Positions 16,658-26,930 of a DNA stretch of 64,000 bases are shown piece after piece (position 1 is the first letter of the stretch; the number at the start of each line of letters is the position of its first letter). The notes below the pieces were generated by a model, which saw only the letters and a program-made list of their open reading frames with translations, had not been told where the DNA came from and searched no databases. Origin of the DNA: Luteitalea sp. (GTDB taxonomy: Bacteria > Acidobacteriota > Vicinamibacteria > Vicinamibacterales > Vicinamibacteraceae); NCBI GenBank assembly GCA_009377495.1, contig WHTZ01000006.1, positions 77,211 to 141,210 on the forward strand. The letters are read 5' to 3'. A program made the position numbers and the translations under genes.

Positions 16658-17452
16658 TCATACCTCTTCGGCGAACGAGTCGCGCAACCGATCGAAGACG
16701 AAGTATCCCACGAAGAACACGAGAACGGACGCGACCGCCAGCGCCACGAGCCACTTCCAGTGGCCGAACGGTCCCTTGTAGAACAGGATCTCCTGATACG
16801 AGATAGCGAGGTGCGTGAACGGATTCAGATTCAGAAATTTTCGGACGCCAGCCGGCACGAATGACATCTCGTAGATGATCGGTGTCGAGAAGAACCAGAA
16901 CGTCAGCAGGTTCGACAGGAGATCCTTGATGTCACGAAAGTGCACCGTCAGCGCGGCCAGGAGCAGGCCGATGCCAAGGGAGAGCACGAGCTGGACGAGA
17001 ACCACGAAAGGGAACCAGACGAGCTCTCCTGCGGTGAGCGGCGTCCGGTCATAGATGAGAAACGCCAGCAAGATAGGAAGCCCGAAGAAGAAGTGCATCA
17101 TGTTGGCCAGGACCGACACAATCGGCAGCACCTCGGCCGGAAAGAGCACCTTCTTGATCAAATTGCCGCCCACGAGCAGCGCGTTCGCCGAGTCCGACAG
17201 CGACGCGCTGAACCAGGTCCAGGGCAGCAGGCCGCAAAAGAGAAACAGGGCGTAGTTCTCGTCCTCAACTTCCATAGGGCGCGGCAGCACCACGCTGAAG
17301 ACGAACGTGTAGACCAGCAAGAGCAGCAGCGGATTGATGAACGACCAGAAGAAGCCGAGCACCGACCCGCGGTAGCGCGCCTTGAGCTCGCGCGCCACGA
17401 GAGCTTGAATGAGGGCTCGGTAGCGCACGATCTGCCGCAGGTTAAAAACCAT
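16658..17452 (-). CDS. polysaccharide ABC exporter permease, Wzm-like (ABC-2 type)
   Basis: 264 residues from the ATG at 17452; the TTG at 17467 is a weaker alternative. It has six predicted membrane segments, starting with the cytoplasmic motif LVARELKARYRGSVLGFFWS and the first helix PLLLLLVYTFVFSVVL, with FFSTPIIYEMSFVP and LNPFTHLAISYQEILF near the end, as in the KpsM/Wzm/TagG family. It is the membrane half of the exporter with the Wzt-like ATPase. Its 5' end overlaps the phosphatase stop by 11 bp, suggesting coupled translation. Confidence 0.9.
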   Translation of the reverse strand: MVFNLRQIVRYRALIQALVARELKARYRGSVLGFFWSFINPLLLLLVYTFVFSVVLPRPMEVEDENYALFLFCGLLPWTWFSASLSDSANALLVGGNLIKKVLFPAEVLPIVSVLANMMHFFFGLPILLAFLIYDRTPLTAGELVWFPFVVLVQLVLSLGIGLLLAALTVHFRDIKDLLSNLLTFWFFSTPIIYEMSFVPAGVRKFLNLNPFTHLAISYQEILFYKGPFGHWKWLVALAVASVLVFFVGYFVFDRLRDSFAEEV

Positions 17453-18176
17453 CGATCTGAAGGCCAATTGCGGTGATGTTGTCGGGGCCGCCCGCGCGGT
17501 TCGCTTCGTCGATGAGCACGCCGGACGCCCGTTCCAAGCTGGCCTCCGCTCCTAGGACGTCGCGGATTCGGTCGTCGTCAACGACCGACGTGAGGCCATC
17601 GGAGCACAAGAGGATGCGATCGCCGACCTCGAGCGTGAATGACGTCACATCGATGGTTGGATCCTCGATGCCGGTCAGGGCGCGCGTCACGATGTGTCGC
17701 CACATGGAGTGTCGCGCTTCCGTGATCGAGAGACGGCCCGCGTCGACCTCTTCTTGCACCCACGAGTGATCCCGTGTGAGCTGGGTCAGGCGACCTTGTC
17801 GGAGTCGATACACGCGACTGTCGCCGACGTGAGCGATGGCCACGTCCGTCCGTCCGACGAGCACAGCGGAGGCAGTGGTGGCCATCCCGCGGAGCCGCGC
17901 TTCGGCGCGCATGGCCCTCGTGAGGCGCTGATTGGCGTGCACGAACGCCGCGCGGAGGTCGCCGCGCGGCATGTTCTCATCCTCGGCGTTCACAGTTGCA
18001 GCGATGAAGCCCTCGATCTCTTCGACGGCGAGCCGCGAGGCCACGTCGCCGGCTGCGTGGCCCCCCATTCCGTCCGCCACGATGAATAGGCCGAGATCCG
18101 GCCGCGCGCCGAAGGCGTCCTCGTTAACGGACCGTCGAAGGCCCGGGTGCGTGGCGGCGGCCCAGGAGATGCGCAT
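17442..18176 (-). CDS. PP2C-family serine/threonine phosphatase
   Basis: 244 residues, a complete PPM phosphatase of the Stp1/PrpC type. Metal-binding aspartates are in VNEDAF, VADGMGGHAAGD, CSDGL and GGPDNITAI; HVGDSRVYRLR and TRDHSW are also conserved. It would dephosphorylate Ser/Thr proteins, opposing Hanks-type kinases, none of which are in this window. It overlaps the start of the Wzm-like gene by 11 bp. Confidence 0.93.
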   Translation of the reverse strand: MRISWAAATHPGLRRSVNEDAFGARPDLGLFIVADGMGGHAAGDVASRLAVEEIEGFIAATVNAEDENMPRGDLRAAFVHANQRLTRAMRAEARLRGMATTASAVLVGRTDVAIAHVGDSRVYRLRQGRLTQLTRDHSWVQEEVDAGRLSITEARHSMWRHIVTRALTGIEDPTIDVTSFTLEVGDRILLCSDGLTSVVDDDRIRDVLGAEASLERASGVLIDEANRAGGPDNITAIGLQIDGF

Positions 18177-18262
18177 GGACCCACAATGGGAACGATGCCG
18201 TGTGGAATGGTGCCTGGCCCCGATCGGTCAGCGGTCCGCTCGACGCGCGTCAGTCAGCGGTC

Positions 18263-18284
18263 GGGCGCGGCTTTAGCCGCGCCC
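18263..18284. repeat. perfect hairpin GGGCGCGGCT / AGCCGCGCCC
   Basis: A 10-bp perfect inverted repeat with a 2-nt loop in the gap between the phosphatase and atpC. It is followed by a GGCCGCC-type repeat. It could terminate transcription from atpC, but there is no T-run. Confidence 0.6.
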
Positions 18285-18331
18285 GGAACGGCCGCCTTAC
18301 AAAGGGCCGCCCTACCGTAGCACGAGGGCCC

Positions 18332-18748
18332 TCAGCGATGGGTCTGCGCGTGTCTGGCCACCCGCACCCGTGTGTTCGCCTTGTCGAGGGCGGCCCGCGC
18401 TCGCTCGTGGTCGAGATCGGCGCTTGGCGTCCTCGAGCGCTCCTCCGCGCGCGCCTTGGCGGCCTGTGCACGCGTCATGTCGATGTCTGCGGCCCGCTCG
18501 GCGAGCTCGGCCAGCACCGTCACCCGGTCGGGCAACACCTCTGCAAACCCGTTGGCGATCGCCACATAAAACTTCTCCTGCCCCTTGCGGTACCAGAGCT
18601 CGCCGATCTTCAGCGTCGCGAGGAGCGGCGTATGACCGGGCAGCACGCCAAAGTAGCCTTCGGCGCCCGGCAGCTCGATCTCGTCCACCGTCTCGTGAAC
18701 GATTTCGCGCTCTGGCATCACGATGCTGAGTGTGAGCTGACCTGCCAT
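18332..18748 (-). CDS. atpC: ATP synthase F1 epsilon subunit
   Basis: 138 residues from the ATG at 18748. The N-terminal beta sandwich is clear (LTLSIVMPEREI, ELPGAEGYFGVLPGHTPLLATLK, YVAIANGFAEVLPDRVTVLAE); the C-terminal helical hairpin is rich in Ala and Arg. It is part of the central stalk and regulates ATPase activity. It is the last gene of the atp operon, 13 bp after atpD. Confidence 0.93.
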   Translation of the reverse strand: MAGQLTLSIVMPEREIVHETVDEIELPGAEGYFGVLPGHTPLLATLKIGELWYRKGQEKFYVAIANGFAEVLPDRVTVLAELAERAADIDMTRAQAAKARAEERSRTPSADLDHERARAALDKANTRVRVARHAQTHR

Positions 18749-18761
18749 CCTCGAACTTCCG

Positions 18762-20222
<1,461 letters not shown>

Positions 20223-21089
20223 CTATGTCCTGGCACCTGAGACGACTTCGATGATCTCCCGCGTGATGGCGGCCTGGCGAACTTTGTTCATGTAGAGCGT
20301 CAGGTCGTCGATCATGTCCGCCGCATTCCGCGAGGCGGCGTCCATGGCGGTCATGCGCGCGGCATGCTCGGCGGCCTCCGACTCCAGTAATGCTCGAAAG
20401 ATCTGCACCTCCACGTACTGCGGCAGCAACCGTGCCAGAATCTCGTCGGCCGACGGCTCGTACAGATAGTCGCCCGGCGGCGCGTTCCCGGCCTCCGTGC
20501 CAGCACCGCGCGGGATCGGCAGCAGTTGCTCGACCACCACCCGCTGCTGCATGACGGTCTTGAACTCGTTGTAGGCAAGGCACACGCGCCCGGCACGCGC
20601 CTCGACGAACTGCTCGATCACCACTCGGGCGATCTGGCGCGCGTGATCCAGCTTCAGCCGTCCGAAGATCTGCGCGCACTCGTACCGAATGTCGACCCGT
20701 CGGCGACGGAAGTAGTCGCGTCCCTTGCGGCCGACGAGCGCGAATGCCACGGCGCGCCCCTGCTGCTCGCGCACGAAGCTGCTAGCGGCCTTCGTCACGT
20801 TGCTGTTGAAGCTGCCGCACAAGCCCTTGTCGGCACTCACGACCACGAGGAGCGTCGGGGCATCGCCGATCGCGTCGAGGCCGCCAAGCAGCGGGTGCCG
20901 TCCCGGCTCGACGCGGGCGGCGAGGCCGTTCAGCACGTGCGCCATCCGCTGGGCGTACGGCCGCGCGTTCACGACACGCTCCTGCGCACGACGCAACCGG
21001 GATGCCGCAACCATCTTCATGGCCTTCGTGATCTGCTGCGTCGCCCGCACAGCGCGCACGCGACGGCGGATATCAATGAGTGAAGGCAT
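20223..21089 (-). CDS. atpG: ATP synthase F1 gamma subunit
   Basis: 288 residues, the rotating shaft. The N-terminal helix is typical (IRRRVRAVRATQQITKAMKMVAASRLRRAQ), as are VVVSADKGLCGSFNSN and the C-terminal helix DAASRNAADMIDDLTLYMNKVRQAAITREI. A ~185-bp gap with a GGTAGGGCGG inverted repeat separates it from atpA. Confidence 0.97.
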   Translation of the reverse strand: MPSLIDIRRRVRAVRATQQITKAMKMVAASRLRRAQERVVNARPYAQRMAHVLNGLAARVEPGRHPLLGGLDAIGDAPTLLVVVSADKGLCGSFNSNVTKAASSFVREQQGRAVAFALVGRKGRDYFRRRRVDIRYECAQIFGRLKLDHARQIARVVIEQFVEARAGRVCLAYNEFKTVMQQRVVVEQLLPIPRGAGTEAGNAPPGDYLYEPSADEILARLLPQYVEVQIFRALLESEAAEHAARMTAMDAASRNAADMIDDLTLYMNKVRQAAITREIIEVVSGART

Positions 21090-21190
21090 CTCTCGGAATT
21101 GATCCTTGCTACTTGAGGCTTGAACGTCGAACCCAAACCCTTATGACTTGTTTCCTCACCCGTGGGCGCGGTGGTGTTGTCACCCTTCAT

Positions 21191-21270
21191 GGTAGGGCGG
21201 CCCTTTAGGGCTGCCACGATCGGCGGGGCGGCCTTCGATTCCACTCAGGCCAGGAAAGCCCCGCCCTACC
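21191..21270. repeat. 80-bp inverted-repeat element between atpA and atpG
   Basis: Ends GGTAGGGCGG (21191-21200) and CCGCCCTACC (21261-21270) are exact inverted repeats. Inside are CCCTTTAGGGC and CGGGGCGGCC. It belongs to the GGCCGCCCTA family seen at 12.5 and 18.3 kb. It ends 4 bp beyond the atpA stop codon. Confidence 0.75.
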
Positions 21271-21274
21271 GGGA

Positions 21275-22804
21275 TTAGGTGATGGTCGCCTCCGTCGCCA
21301 CCACGAAGCTCTGGTTGAACTCCTTGATGGCGTTCGTCAGCTCGGCCTTCAGATCGTCGTCGACGATCTTCTTCCGGGCAAGCGTCGTGAGCATGCCGGG
21401 ATGGCGTGTCTCGAGAAACCGATCGAACTCCTGCTCCCAGCGCCCGACCTCCGGCACCGGGATGTCGTCGAGCAGGCCGTTGGCGCCGGCAAAGAGGATC
21501 GCCACCTGCTTTTCCACGGGAAGCGGTTGATACTGGGGCTGCTTCAGGATCTCGACGAGCCGCGCGCCGCGATGCAACTGCGCCTGCGAGGCTTTATCGA
21601 GGTCACTGCCGAACTGCGCGAACGCCGCGAGGGCGCGATACTGCGCCAGCTCGAGCCGCAGCGTGCCTGCAACCTGACGCATCGCCTTGATCTGCGCGGC
21701 CCCACCGACGCGCGACACGGAATTGCCGACGTTGATCGCCGGCCTGACGCCCTGATGGAACAGATCGGTCTCCAGAAAGATCTGCCCGTCGGTGATCGAA
21801 ATCACGTTGGTTGGAATGTACGCCGAAAGGTCGCCCGCCTGCGTCTCGATGATGGGCAGCGCGGTCAGCGAACCACCGCCGAGCTCGTCGTTCAGCTTGG
21901 CAGCGCGTTCGAGCAGCCGCGAGTGCAGATAGAAAACATCTCCGGGATACGCTTCGCGGCCCGGCGGCCGCCGCAGCAGAAGCGAGATCTCCCGGTAAGC
22001 CTGCGCATGCTTCGAGAGATCGTCGTAGATCACCACGGCATGCCGTCTGCTATCGCGGAAGTACTCACCCATCGCACAGGCGGCGTACGGGCTGATGTAC
22101 AGCATTGGGGCGGGGTCGGACGCAGCAGCCGCCACGACAATGGTGTACTCCATTGCGCCGTGTTCTTCGAGTGTCCTGACCACCTGTGCGATCGTCGACT
22201 GCTTTTGACCGATCGCGTTGTAGATGCAGACGACGTCCAGGCCCTTTTGATTGATGATGGTGTCGACGACGACCGCGGTCTTGCCGGTCTGACGATCGCC
22301 AATGATCAGCTCGCGCTGCCCGCGGCCAATCGGCACCATGCTGTCGATTGCCTTGAGCCCGGTCTGCAGTGGCTCACTCACGCCCTGTCGATCGACGACA
22401 CCCGGCGCGAGACGCTCGATGGGCGCCGTCTTGTCAGTCACGATCGCGCCCTTGCCGTCGATTGGCTGACCAACCGCATTGACCACGCGGCCGAGCAGCC
22501 CCTCACCAACGGGCACGGAGATGATCCGATTGGTACGCCGGACGGTGTCCCCTTCCTTGATGTCCGTGTAGTCGCCCAGCAGCACCACGCCCACACCGTC
22601 CTCTTCGAGGTTCAGCGCAATGGCATAGACGCCATGCGGGAACTCGATCATCTCGCCAGCCATCGCGCGCTCCACGCCGTGGAGGTACGCGATGCCGTCG
22701 CCGACAGACACGACCGTTCCCACTTCCGCGACATCGACGTCGGTCGACAGGCCGCCAATCTGCTCGCGAATGAGTCGCGTGATCTCGTCTGCATTGATCG
22801 TCAT
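21275..22804 (-). CDS. atpA: ATP synthase F1 alpha subunit
   Basis: 509 residues, the non-catalytic nucleotide-binding subunit. The N-terminal barrel has [19 protein letters not shown]; Walker A is [59 protein letters not shown] is the classical central block (shown by [11 protein letters not shown] and [11 protein letters not shown]). The start overlaps the atpH stop by 4 bp (ATGA). Confidence 0.98.
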   Translation of the reverse strand: MTINADEITRLIREQIGGLSTDVDVAEVGTVVSVGDGIAYLHGVERAMAGEMIEFPHGVYAIALNLEEDGVGVVLLGDYTDIKEGDTVRRTNRIISVPVGEGLLGRVVNAVGQPIDGKGAIVTDKTAPIERLAPGVVDRQGVSEPLQTGLKAIDSMVPIGRGQRELIIGDRQTGKTAVVVDTIINQKGLDVVCIYNAIGQKQSTIAQVVRTLEEHGAMEYTIVVAAAASDPAPMLYISPYAACAMGEYFRDSRRHAVVIYDDLSKHAQAYREISLLLRRPPGREAYPGDVFYLHSRLLERAAKLNDELGGGSLTALPIIETQAGDLSAYIPTNVISITDGQIFLETDLFHQGVRPAINVGNSVSRVGGAAQIKAMRQVAGTLRLELAQYRALAAFAQFGSDLDKASQAQLHRGARLVEILKQPQYQPLPVEKQVAILFAGANGLLDDIPVPEVGRWEQEFDRFLETRHPGMLTTLARKKIVDDDLKAELTNAIKEFNQSFVVATEATIT

Positions 22805-23343
22805 ACTTCTGCGCTCAGCTCCTGCTTGAACCGCCGTAACTGCGTTGTGATACTCCCGTCGAGCACCAGGCTGCCGACACGTGCCACCGCGCCGCCGATG
22901 ATCGCGGGGTCTACCGTGTGCACCAGCGAGACGTGCCGCCCCGTCGCGGCCGACAACCCGGAGCGAATGGCCGCCGCCTGCTCCTCGCTCAGTGGCACGG
23001 CCGTCGTGAGCGCCGCCTCGATGACGCGCTGATGGTCGAGCAGATGGGTGTGAAAGACCGCAGCGATTGGCCGGACAGAAGCGATGCTGTCGCGATCGGC
23101 GAGCAGCCGTACGAACCGATGGCTGATGGACGTGAGCGCGAGCCGCGGGGCGAGCTGATCAATGAGCGCGCATTTGGCGGCCGGGCGCACCATCGGGCTG
23201 GTGAGCGCCTTCTCCAGGTCGCTGTGCGCATCGAGCAACGCGACGACCCGCGCGAGATCATCAGCGACGCGTGCCGGATCGTCCTGGCTGACCGCCACGT
23301 CAAACAGCGCGCGGCCCGCACGCCTGGCCTCCCGCCTAGTCAT
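22801..23343 (-). CDS. atpH: ATP synthase F1 delta subunit
   Basis: 180 residues linking F1 to the peripheral stalk. The N-terminal helical bundle has [16 protein letters not shown]; the conserved C-terminal segment is [33 protein letters not shown] (core [16 protein letters not shown]). Its start overlaps the end of the b-subunit gene by 8 bp. Confidence 0.95.
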   Translation of the reverse strand: MTRREARRAGRALFDVAVSQDDPARVADDLARVVALLDAHSDLEKALTSPMVRPAAKCALIDQLAPRLALTSISHRFVRLLADRDSIASVRPIAAVFHTHLLDHQRVIEAALTTAVPLSEEQAAAIRSGLSAATGRHVSLVHTVDPAIIGGAVARVGSLVLDGSITTQLRRFKQELSAEV

Positions 23344-24028
23344 GCGGCTGCCTCACCTGCGCGACGTACTGCGCGATCAGTCGTTCCTGGTCGGCTGGCG
23401 TCATCGAGGCGCGCAGGTGGCGCGATGCCACGTCGACGGCAAGCGTGGCCGCGTGCGCGCGGAGCTCCTGCTTGGCGACGCGCAGCGCCAAATCGATCTC
23501 CCGTCGCGCCTGCGCGATCAGTCGATGGCGCTCCTCCTCGGCGGCATGGCGAATGCGGGTCTCTTCGGCCGCAATCTCTTCGACCCCGCGTTGCTGGAGC
23601 GCCGCGATCTCACGCGGGAGCGCCTGCAGCTTGGCCTCGATCTCGGCGAGCTGCACGCTCGCCGCCTGACGTGTCGACTCTGCTTCCGCGAGAGAGGTGT
23701 GGATCGCGTCGGTGCGCGCGACGAGATGCCGGGCAAACGGCGTCCGGAGAAAGTAGTAGAGGCCGCCGACAAGCACCGCGAAGTTCAATACGGTCGCGAC
23801 GAGGCGCCACGGGCTCTCGCCATGCGGCTCGTCGGCTTGCGAGGCTTGCGAGCCCTCACCGTGCTGAACAGCGTCAAACCGAGACCTGCCCTCGGCTGGT
23901 TTGTCGGGTGCGACGGGAGCGCCCGCTTGGGGCAGCGCAGGCAACAGGCACAGCATCGCCACGAATACAGCCGTACGCACCGAGGCCTGGCCGCGATTGA
24001 TCCGAATTTCACAAGCTCGCACGGGCAT
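23336..24028 (-). CDS. atpF: ATP synthase F0 b subunit
   Basis: 230 residues. The membrane anchor is VATVLNFAVLVGGLYYFL, followed by a long charged coiled coil (AEAESTRQAASVQLAEIEAKLQALP...). Unusually for a b subunit, the anchor is preceded by ~70 residues including a signal-peptide-like hydrophobic stretch (VRTAVFVAMLCLLPALPQA). A shorter start at a GTG at 23983 is possible. It forms the peripheral stalk with b' encoded just upstream. Confidence 0.9.
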   Translation of the reverse strand: MPVRACEIRINRGQASVRTAVFVAMLCLLPALPQAGAPVAPDKPAEGRSRFDAVQHGEGSQASQADEPHGESPWRLVATVLNFAVLVGGLYYFLRTPFARHLVARTDAIHTSLAEAESTRQAASVQLAEIEAKLQALPREIAALQQRGVEEIAAEETRIRHAAEEERHRLIAQARREIDLALRVAKQELRAHAATLAVDVASRHLRASMTPADQERLIAQYVAQVRQPHD

Positions 24029-24067
24029 TGGCTTCTGGTGTGTGGGCCTCTGGGTGGTTGGACACAG

Positions 24068-24493
24068 TTAGGAAGCGTGGCGGTCGAGCAGGCGGTTCGC
24101 AACGGCAACGCCGAGCTCATGTGCCTCAGCGGCCAGGCGAGCACGCGCGGCCTCGGCGGACGCGCGCAATTCTTCGGCGGCCCGTGCCCGCTCGGTCTCA
24201 ACTTCGCGGCGCGTCTCAGCGACGAGTGCCGCCCGCTTCTCGAGCGCCGCGCGGCGGACTTCGTCCATTTCTCGGTAGACCACCGCGCGCGCGGCCGTGG
24301 TCTTGGCTTCGTACTCCTCCGTGGCGCGCCGGGCCTCGGCCGTCGCGCGCGCGGCCAGCGCGCGAGCGGATTCGATGGCTTCTTCACGCGCTCGTATGAC
24401 GCGCGTCAGGGGCGTGAACAGAAAATGCTGCAAGGCGGTAGCCAGCACAAGGACCGAGAAAATGACCCACAGGACCGACAGGTCCAGCGACAC
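24068..24493 (-). CDS. atpF': ATP synthase F0 b' subunit
   Basis: 141 residues from a GTG. It has an N-terminal membrane helix (LSVLWVIFSVLVLATALQHFLF), then FTPLTRVIRAREEAI and an Ala/Glu/Arg coiled coil to the end. A b/b' pair implies a heterodimeric peripheral stalk, as in photosynthetic and several other phyla. It is the first gene of this operon; the a and c subunits and AtpI are absent here. Confidence 0.88.
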   Translation of the reverse strand: MSLDLSVLWVIFSVLVLATALQHFLFTPLTRVIRAREEAIESARALAARATAEARRATEEYEAKTTAARAVVYREMDEVRRAALEKRAALVAETRREVETERARAAEELRASAEAARARLAAEAHELGVAVANRLLDRHAS

Positions 24494-24584
24494 GCATTGC
24501 CTCCGCAGAAACCAGCCCGAGCGAACGCTCTGGCCGTGGACAGGCCCGTTCGGGCGCGCTCCACGCGGCCCGCCGAAACGTAGC

Positions 24585-24614
24585 TTTATACCACTCCCAC
24601 CAAACTGTCGGCAA
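24585..24614 (-). promoter_or_regulatory. candidate sigma-70 promoter of the atp operon
   Basis: Minus-strand TTGCCG (24614-24609), 18-bp spacer, TATAAA (24590-24585). Predicted start near 24578, about 85 nt before the first atp gene. The -10 matches consensus at 5 of 6 positions and the -35 at 4 of 6. Confidence 0.5.
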
Positions 24615-24616
24615 GA

Positions 24617-24852
24617 GTAGGGGTCAGGTGACAGGGGTCAGGGGTCAGCGCAGTCTCAGGGAACAGGGGCGAGTGCTCAAGGGATCAAGGGCTGGTAGGC
24701 GCTTCTTCGAGCAGTACGGTCTACTGTGCGCGCACCACGATGCATCCAAGGTGCGCCTCGAGCTCGTACGCGCGAGGTAGCTACAACCAGCCCTGATCCC
24801 TGAAGAACTGATCCCTGAAGCCTGAGACAGCCCTGACCCCTGACCCCTGATC
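24617..24852. repeat. CAGGG-rich dispersed element C
   Basis: The ~360-bp gap between the atp operon and selD holds the atp promoter and this element. The arms match elements A and B (GGGGTCAGGTGACAGG; CCTGATCCCTGAAGAACTG; GAGACAGCCCTGACCCC), but the central core differs from A, B and E. No ORF or tRNA is visible in the gap. Confidence 0.7.
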
Positions 24853-24853
24853 T

Positions 24854-25906
24854 CTACTTCTGGAGTCGAATCTTCCACTCGCTCGGAGCACTCACCTGGC
24901 CAATGCGGGACGCGAGGACACCTCCTTCGTGCAGCAGCTCCAGAACGGCGTGCTCCTGCCCGGGCGTCACGGCCGCCAGAATCCCCCCCGACGTTTGCGG
25001 GTCGTATAGCAAGGCCAGGAGCTCGCGGTCAGCATCGTCTGGCACGTCGATGCCCGATCCAAAGTGCGCTTCGTTGGTCTTCCCGCCGCGCGTGACGTAA
25101 CGGGCCACCAGTGGGCGCACATGCGGCAGGAGCGGCACGGCCTCCATCGCCATCTCGATCGTGACGTTGCTGGCAACCGCCATCTCCGATGCGTGACCGA
25201 GCAAGCCGTAGCCGGTGACGTCCGTGCAGGCATGTACGGTGCCGTCGCGCGCGCGCGCGAGCGCCGCGGTCGCCGCGCGATTGAGTGTGGTCATCGAGGT
25301 AACGGCTGCTTGGAGCACCTCGACCGGTGCGCGCTGAAACTTCGCCGCGGTTGTGACCACGCCCGTGCCGAGCGGCTTCGTCAGCAACAGCACGTCACCG
25401 GGCTGCGCTCCGGCATTGGCCCAGACGCGCGCAGGGTCGACCATCCCGGTCACCGCGTAGCCAAACTTCACCTCCTGGTCCTGCACGGTGTGCCCTCCTA
25501 GGAGCGCAACGTCTGCCTCAGCCAGCTTCTCCGCGCCCCCTAGAAAGATGGCGCGAATGATGCTCGGATCGAAATCATCAGCCGGAAATCCTGCCACGGC
25601 GAGCGCTGTGAGCGGGCGCCCGCCCATGGCGTAGACGTCGCTGAGGGCATTGGCCGCAGCAATTTGGCCGTAGAGGTGCGGGTCGTCAACAATTGGCGTA
25701 AAGAAGTCGACGGTCTGCACGAGTGCTTCGCTCGCCCCGATTCGGTACACACCCGCATCGTCCGCGGTCCTGAAGTCCACCAGGACCCGGTCATCAGCAG
25801 CCACGGGCCAATCGCTCAACACGTGAGCGAGCTCGCCAGCGGCGAGTTTGCTCGCTCAACCAGCGCAGGCTGCGTAGTCGGTCAGTCGGCGTTTCTTCCG
25901 GAACAT
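24854..25906 (-). CDS. selD: selenide, water dikinase; selenoprotein read through an in-frame UGA
   Basis: It makes selenophosphate from selenide and ATP. The conventional ORF starts only at residue 29 (GTG at 25822). Upstream, the same frame opens at the ATG at 25906 and reads MFRKKRRLTDYAACAG-UGA-ASKLAAGELAHVLSDW. This matches the SelD N-terminus, with UGA at codon 17 (25858-25856), the catalytic Cys17/Sec17 position of the family, and lysine at position 20. The full protein has 350 residues. Downstream motifs are DDAGVYR, TVDFFTPIVDDP, ANALSDVYAMGG, LLGGHTVQD, TDVTGYGLLGH and DPQTSGG. A SECIS-like hairpin follows the UGA. The start is 7 nt after the parB stop, so the two are probably co-transcribed. 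selA, selB and tRNA-Sec are not in this window. Confidence 0.92.
25824..25858 (-). promoter_or_regulatory. candidate bacterial SECIS element of selD
   Basis: Beginning at the UGA, an 8-bp perfect outer stem (25851-25858 with 25824-25831) and a 6-bp perfect inner stem (25841-25846 with 25832-25837) close a 3-nt loop GCU. CAAA bulges on the 5' side. Fifteen nucleotides separate the UGA from the loop G. Bacterial SelB recognises a hairpin with a guanine in a small apical loop and a bulge just below it, placed shortly after the UGA; this hairpin fits that description. Confidence 0.75.
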
Positions 25907-25913
25907 CTTGGCG

Positions 25914-26888
25914 TCACGTTCTATCTGTTATGCACTCGTAGATTCGATTGAGCTCCTCTTCCGACACGAAGTCGATCTCGATGCGGCCGCCTTTGCCCGT
26001 GCGGAGAATGCGGACGCGTGTGCCGAGCGTGAGGCGGAGTCGTTCTTCGGCCTGCCGGGTGTGCACGTCGCGCGGAGGCTCGCCGCGCGCCGGCTTGGCC
26101 GGGCTCACGAGTCGGCGCACGAGCGCTTCGGTTTCGCGCACCGAGAGACGACGATCAACAGTCTCACGCGCGGCGGTTTTCATGCGGCCCGGGTCTTCGA
26201 GGCTCACGATCGCGCGTGCATGTCCCATCGAGAGCGTGGCGGCTGCAACGAGCTCGCGTACCTCTCCCGGCAGCTTCAGCAGCCGCAGATGGTTGGCAAT
26301 CGACGCGCGATCCTTACCTACGGCATCGGCAATCTGCTCCTGCGTGAGATGGAAATCCTCGACCAGGCGCTTGTAGGCGAGCGCTTCGTCTATCGGGTTC
26401 AGATCCTCCCGCTGGAGGTTCTCGATGAGCGCGACTTCGAGCAGCTTCTCGTCCGGGACGTCGCGGATGACGACCGGCACCTTCAACAGCCCGGCGCGCT
26501 GCGCGGCTCGCCAACGGCGCTCGCCAGCGATGATCTCGTAACGATCGCCACGGCGTCTCGCGACGAGCGGCTGGATGAGACCGTTCGTGCGTAACGAGCG
26601 GGCAAGCTCGTCGAGCCGGGCTTCATCGAAGTGCGCACGCGGCTGAAAGGGGTTGGGGTCGAAGAGGTCGAGATCGATCTCGAGGGCTTGCCCTGAATGG
26701 GTCAACGGCCGATGCAGCTCGTCACGTGGGGCGTCGATCCACGTTGGAGAGCGCGGCTCAATGGCCCGTGACACGGACGCCGCCGGGTCGCGCGCCCCGG
26801 CTGGTGGCGAGGCAGCGGCGTCGGCGGGCCTCTCGGGGATGAGCGCGCTCAGACCGCGACCGAGCGCAGGTCGCTTCTCGGCTGCCAT
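25914..26888 (-). CDS. parB: chromosome partitioning protein ParB
   Basis: 324 residues from the ATG at 26888 (an ATG at 26903 is also possible). It begins with the typical [14 protein letters not shown], a segment that contacts ParA. The CTPase/ParB fold has [31 protein letters not shown] and the C-motif [16 protein letters not shown] with [20 protein letters not shown]. The helix-turn-helix is [26 protein letters not shown]. The C-terminal dimerisation domain ends [17 protein letters not shown]. It should bind parS (found at 28051 in rsmG) and work with ParA next door. Confidence 0.97.
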   Translation of the reverse strand: MAAEKRPALGRGLSALIPERPADAAASPPAGARDPAASVSRAIEPRSPTWIDAPRDELHRPLTHSGQALEIDLDLFDPNPFQPRAHFDEARLDELARSLRTNGLIQPLVARRRGDRYEIIAGERRWRAAQRAGLLKVPVVIRDVPDEKLLEVALIENLQREDLNPIDEALAYKRLVEDFHLTQEQIADAVGKDRASIANHLRLLKLPGEVRELVAAATLSMGHARAIVSLEDPGRMKTAARETVDRRLSVRETEALVRRLVSPAKPARGEPPRDVHTRQAEERLRLTLGTRVRILRTGKGGRIEIDFVSEEELNRIYECITDRT

Positions 26889-26930
26889 ATGCGTGACTCC
26901 CATAGAGTTATACTGATTGCCCTATCCACA

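Noticed and set aside
21401-23032. 543-codon plus-strand ORF over atpA and atpH
   Set aside because: Antisense shadow of two certain genes; no recognisable motif.
24494-24853. tRNA-Sec or other selenium gene near selD
   Set aside because: No tRNA-like fold, selA or selB sequence was found in the gap or elsewhere in the window.
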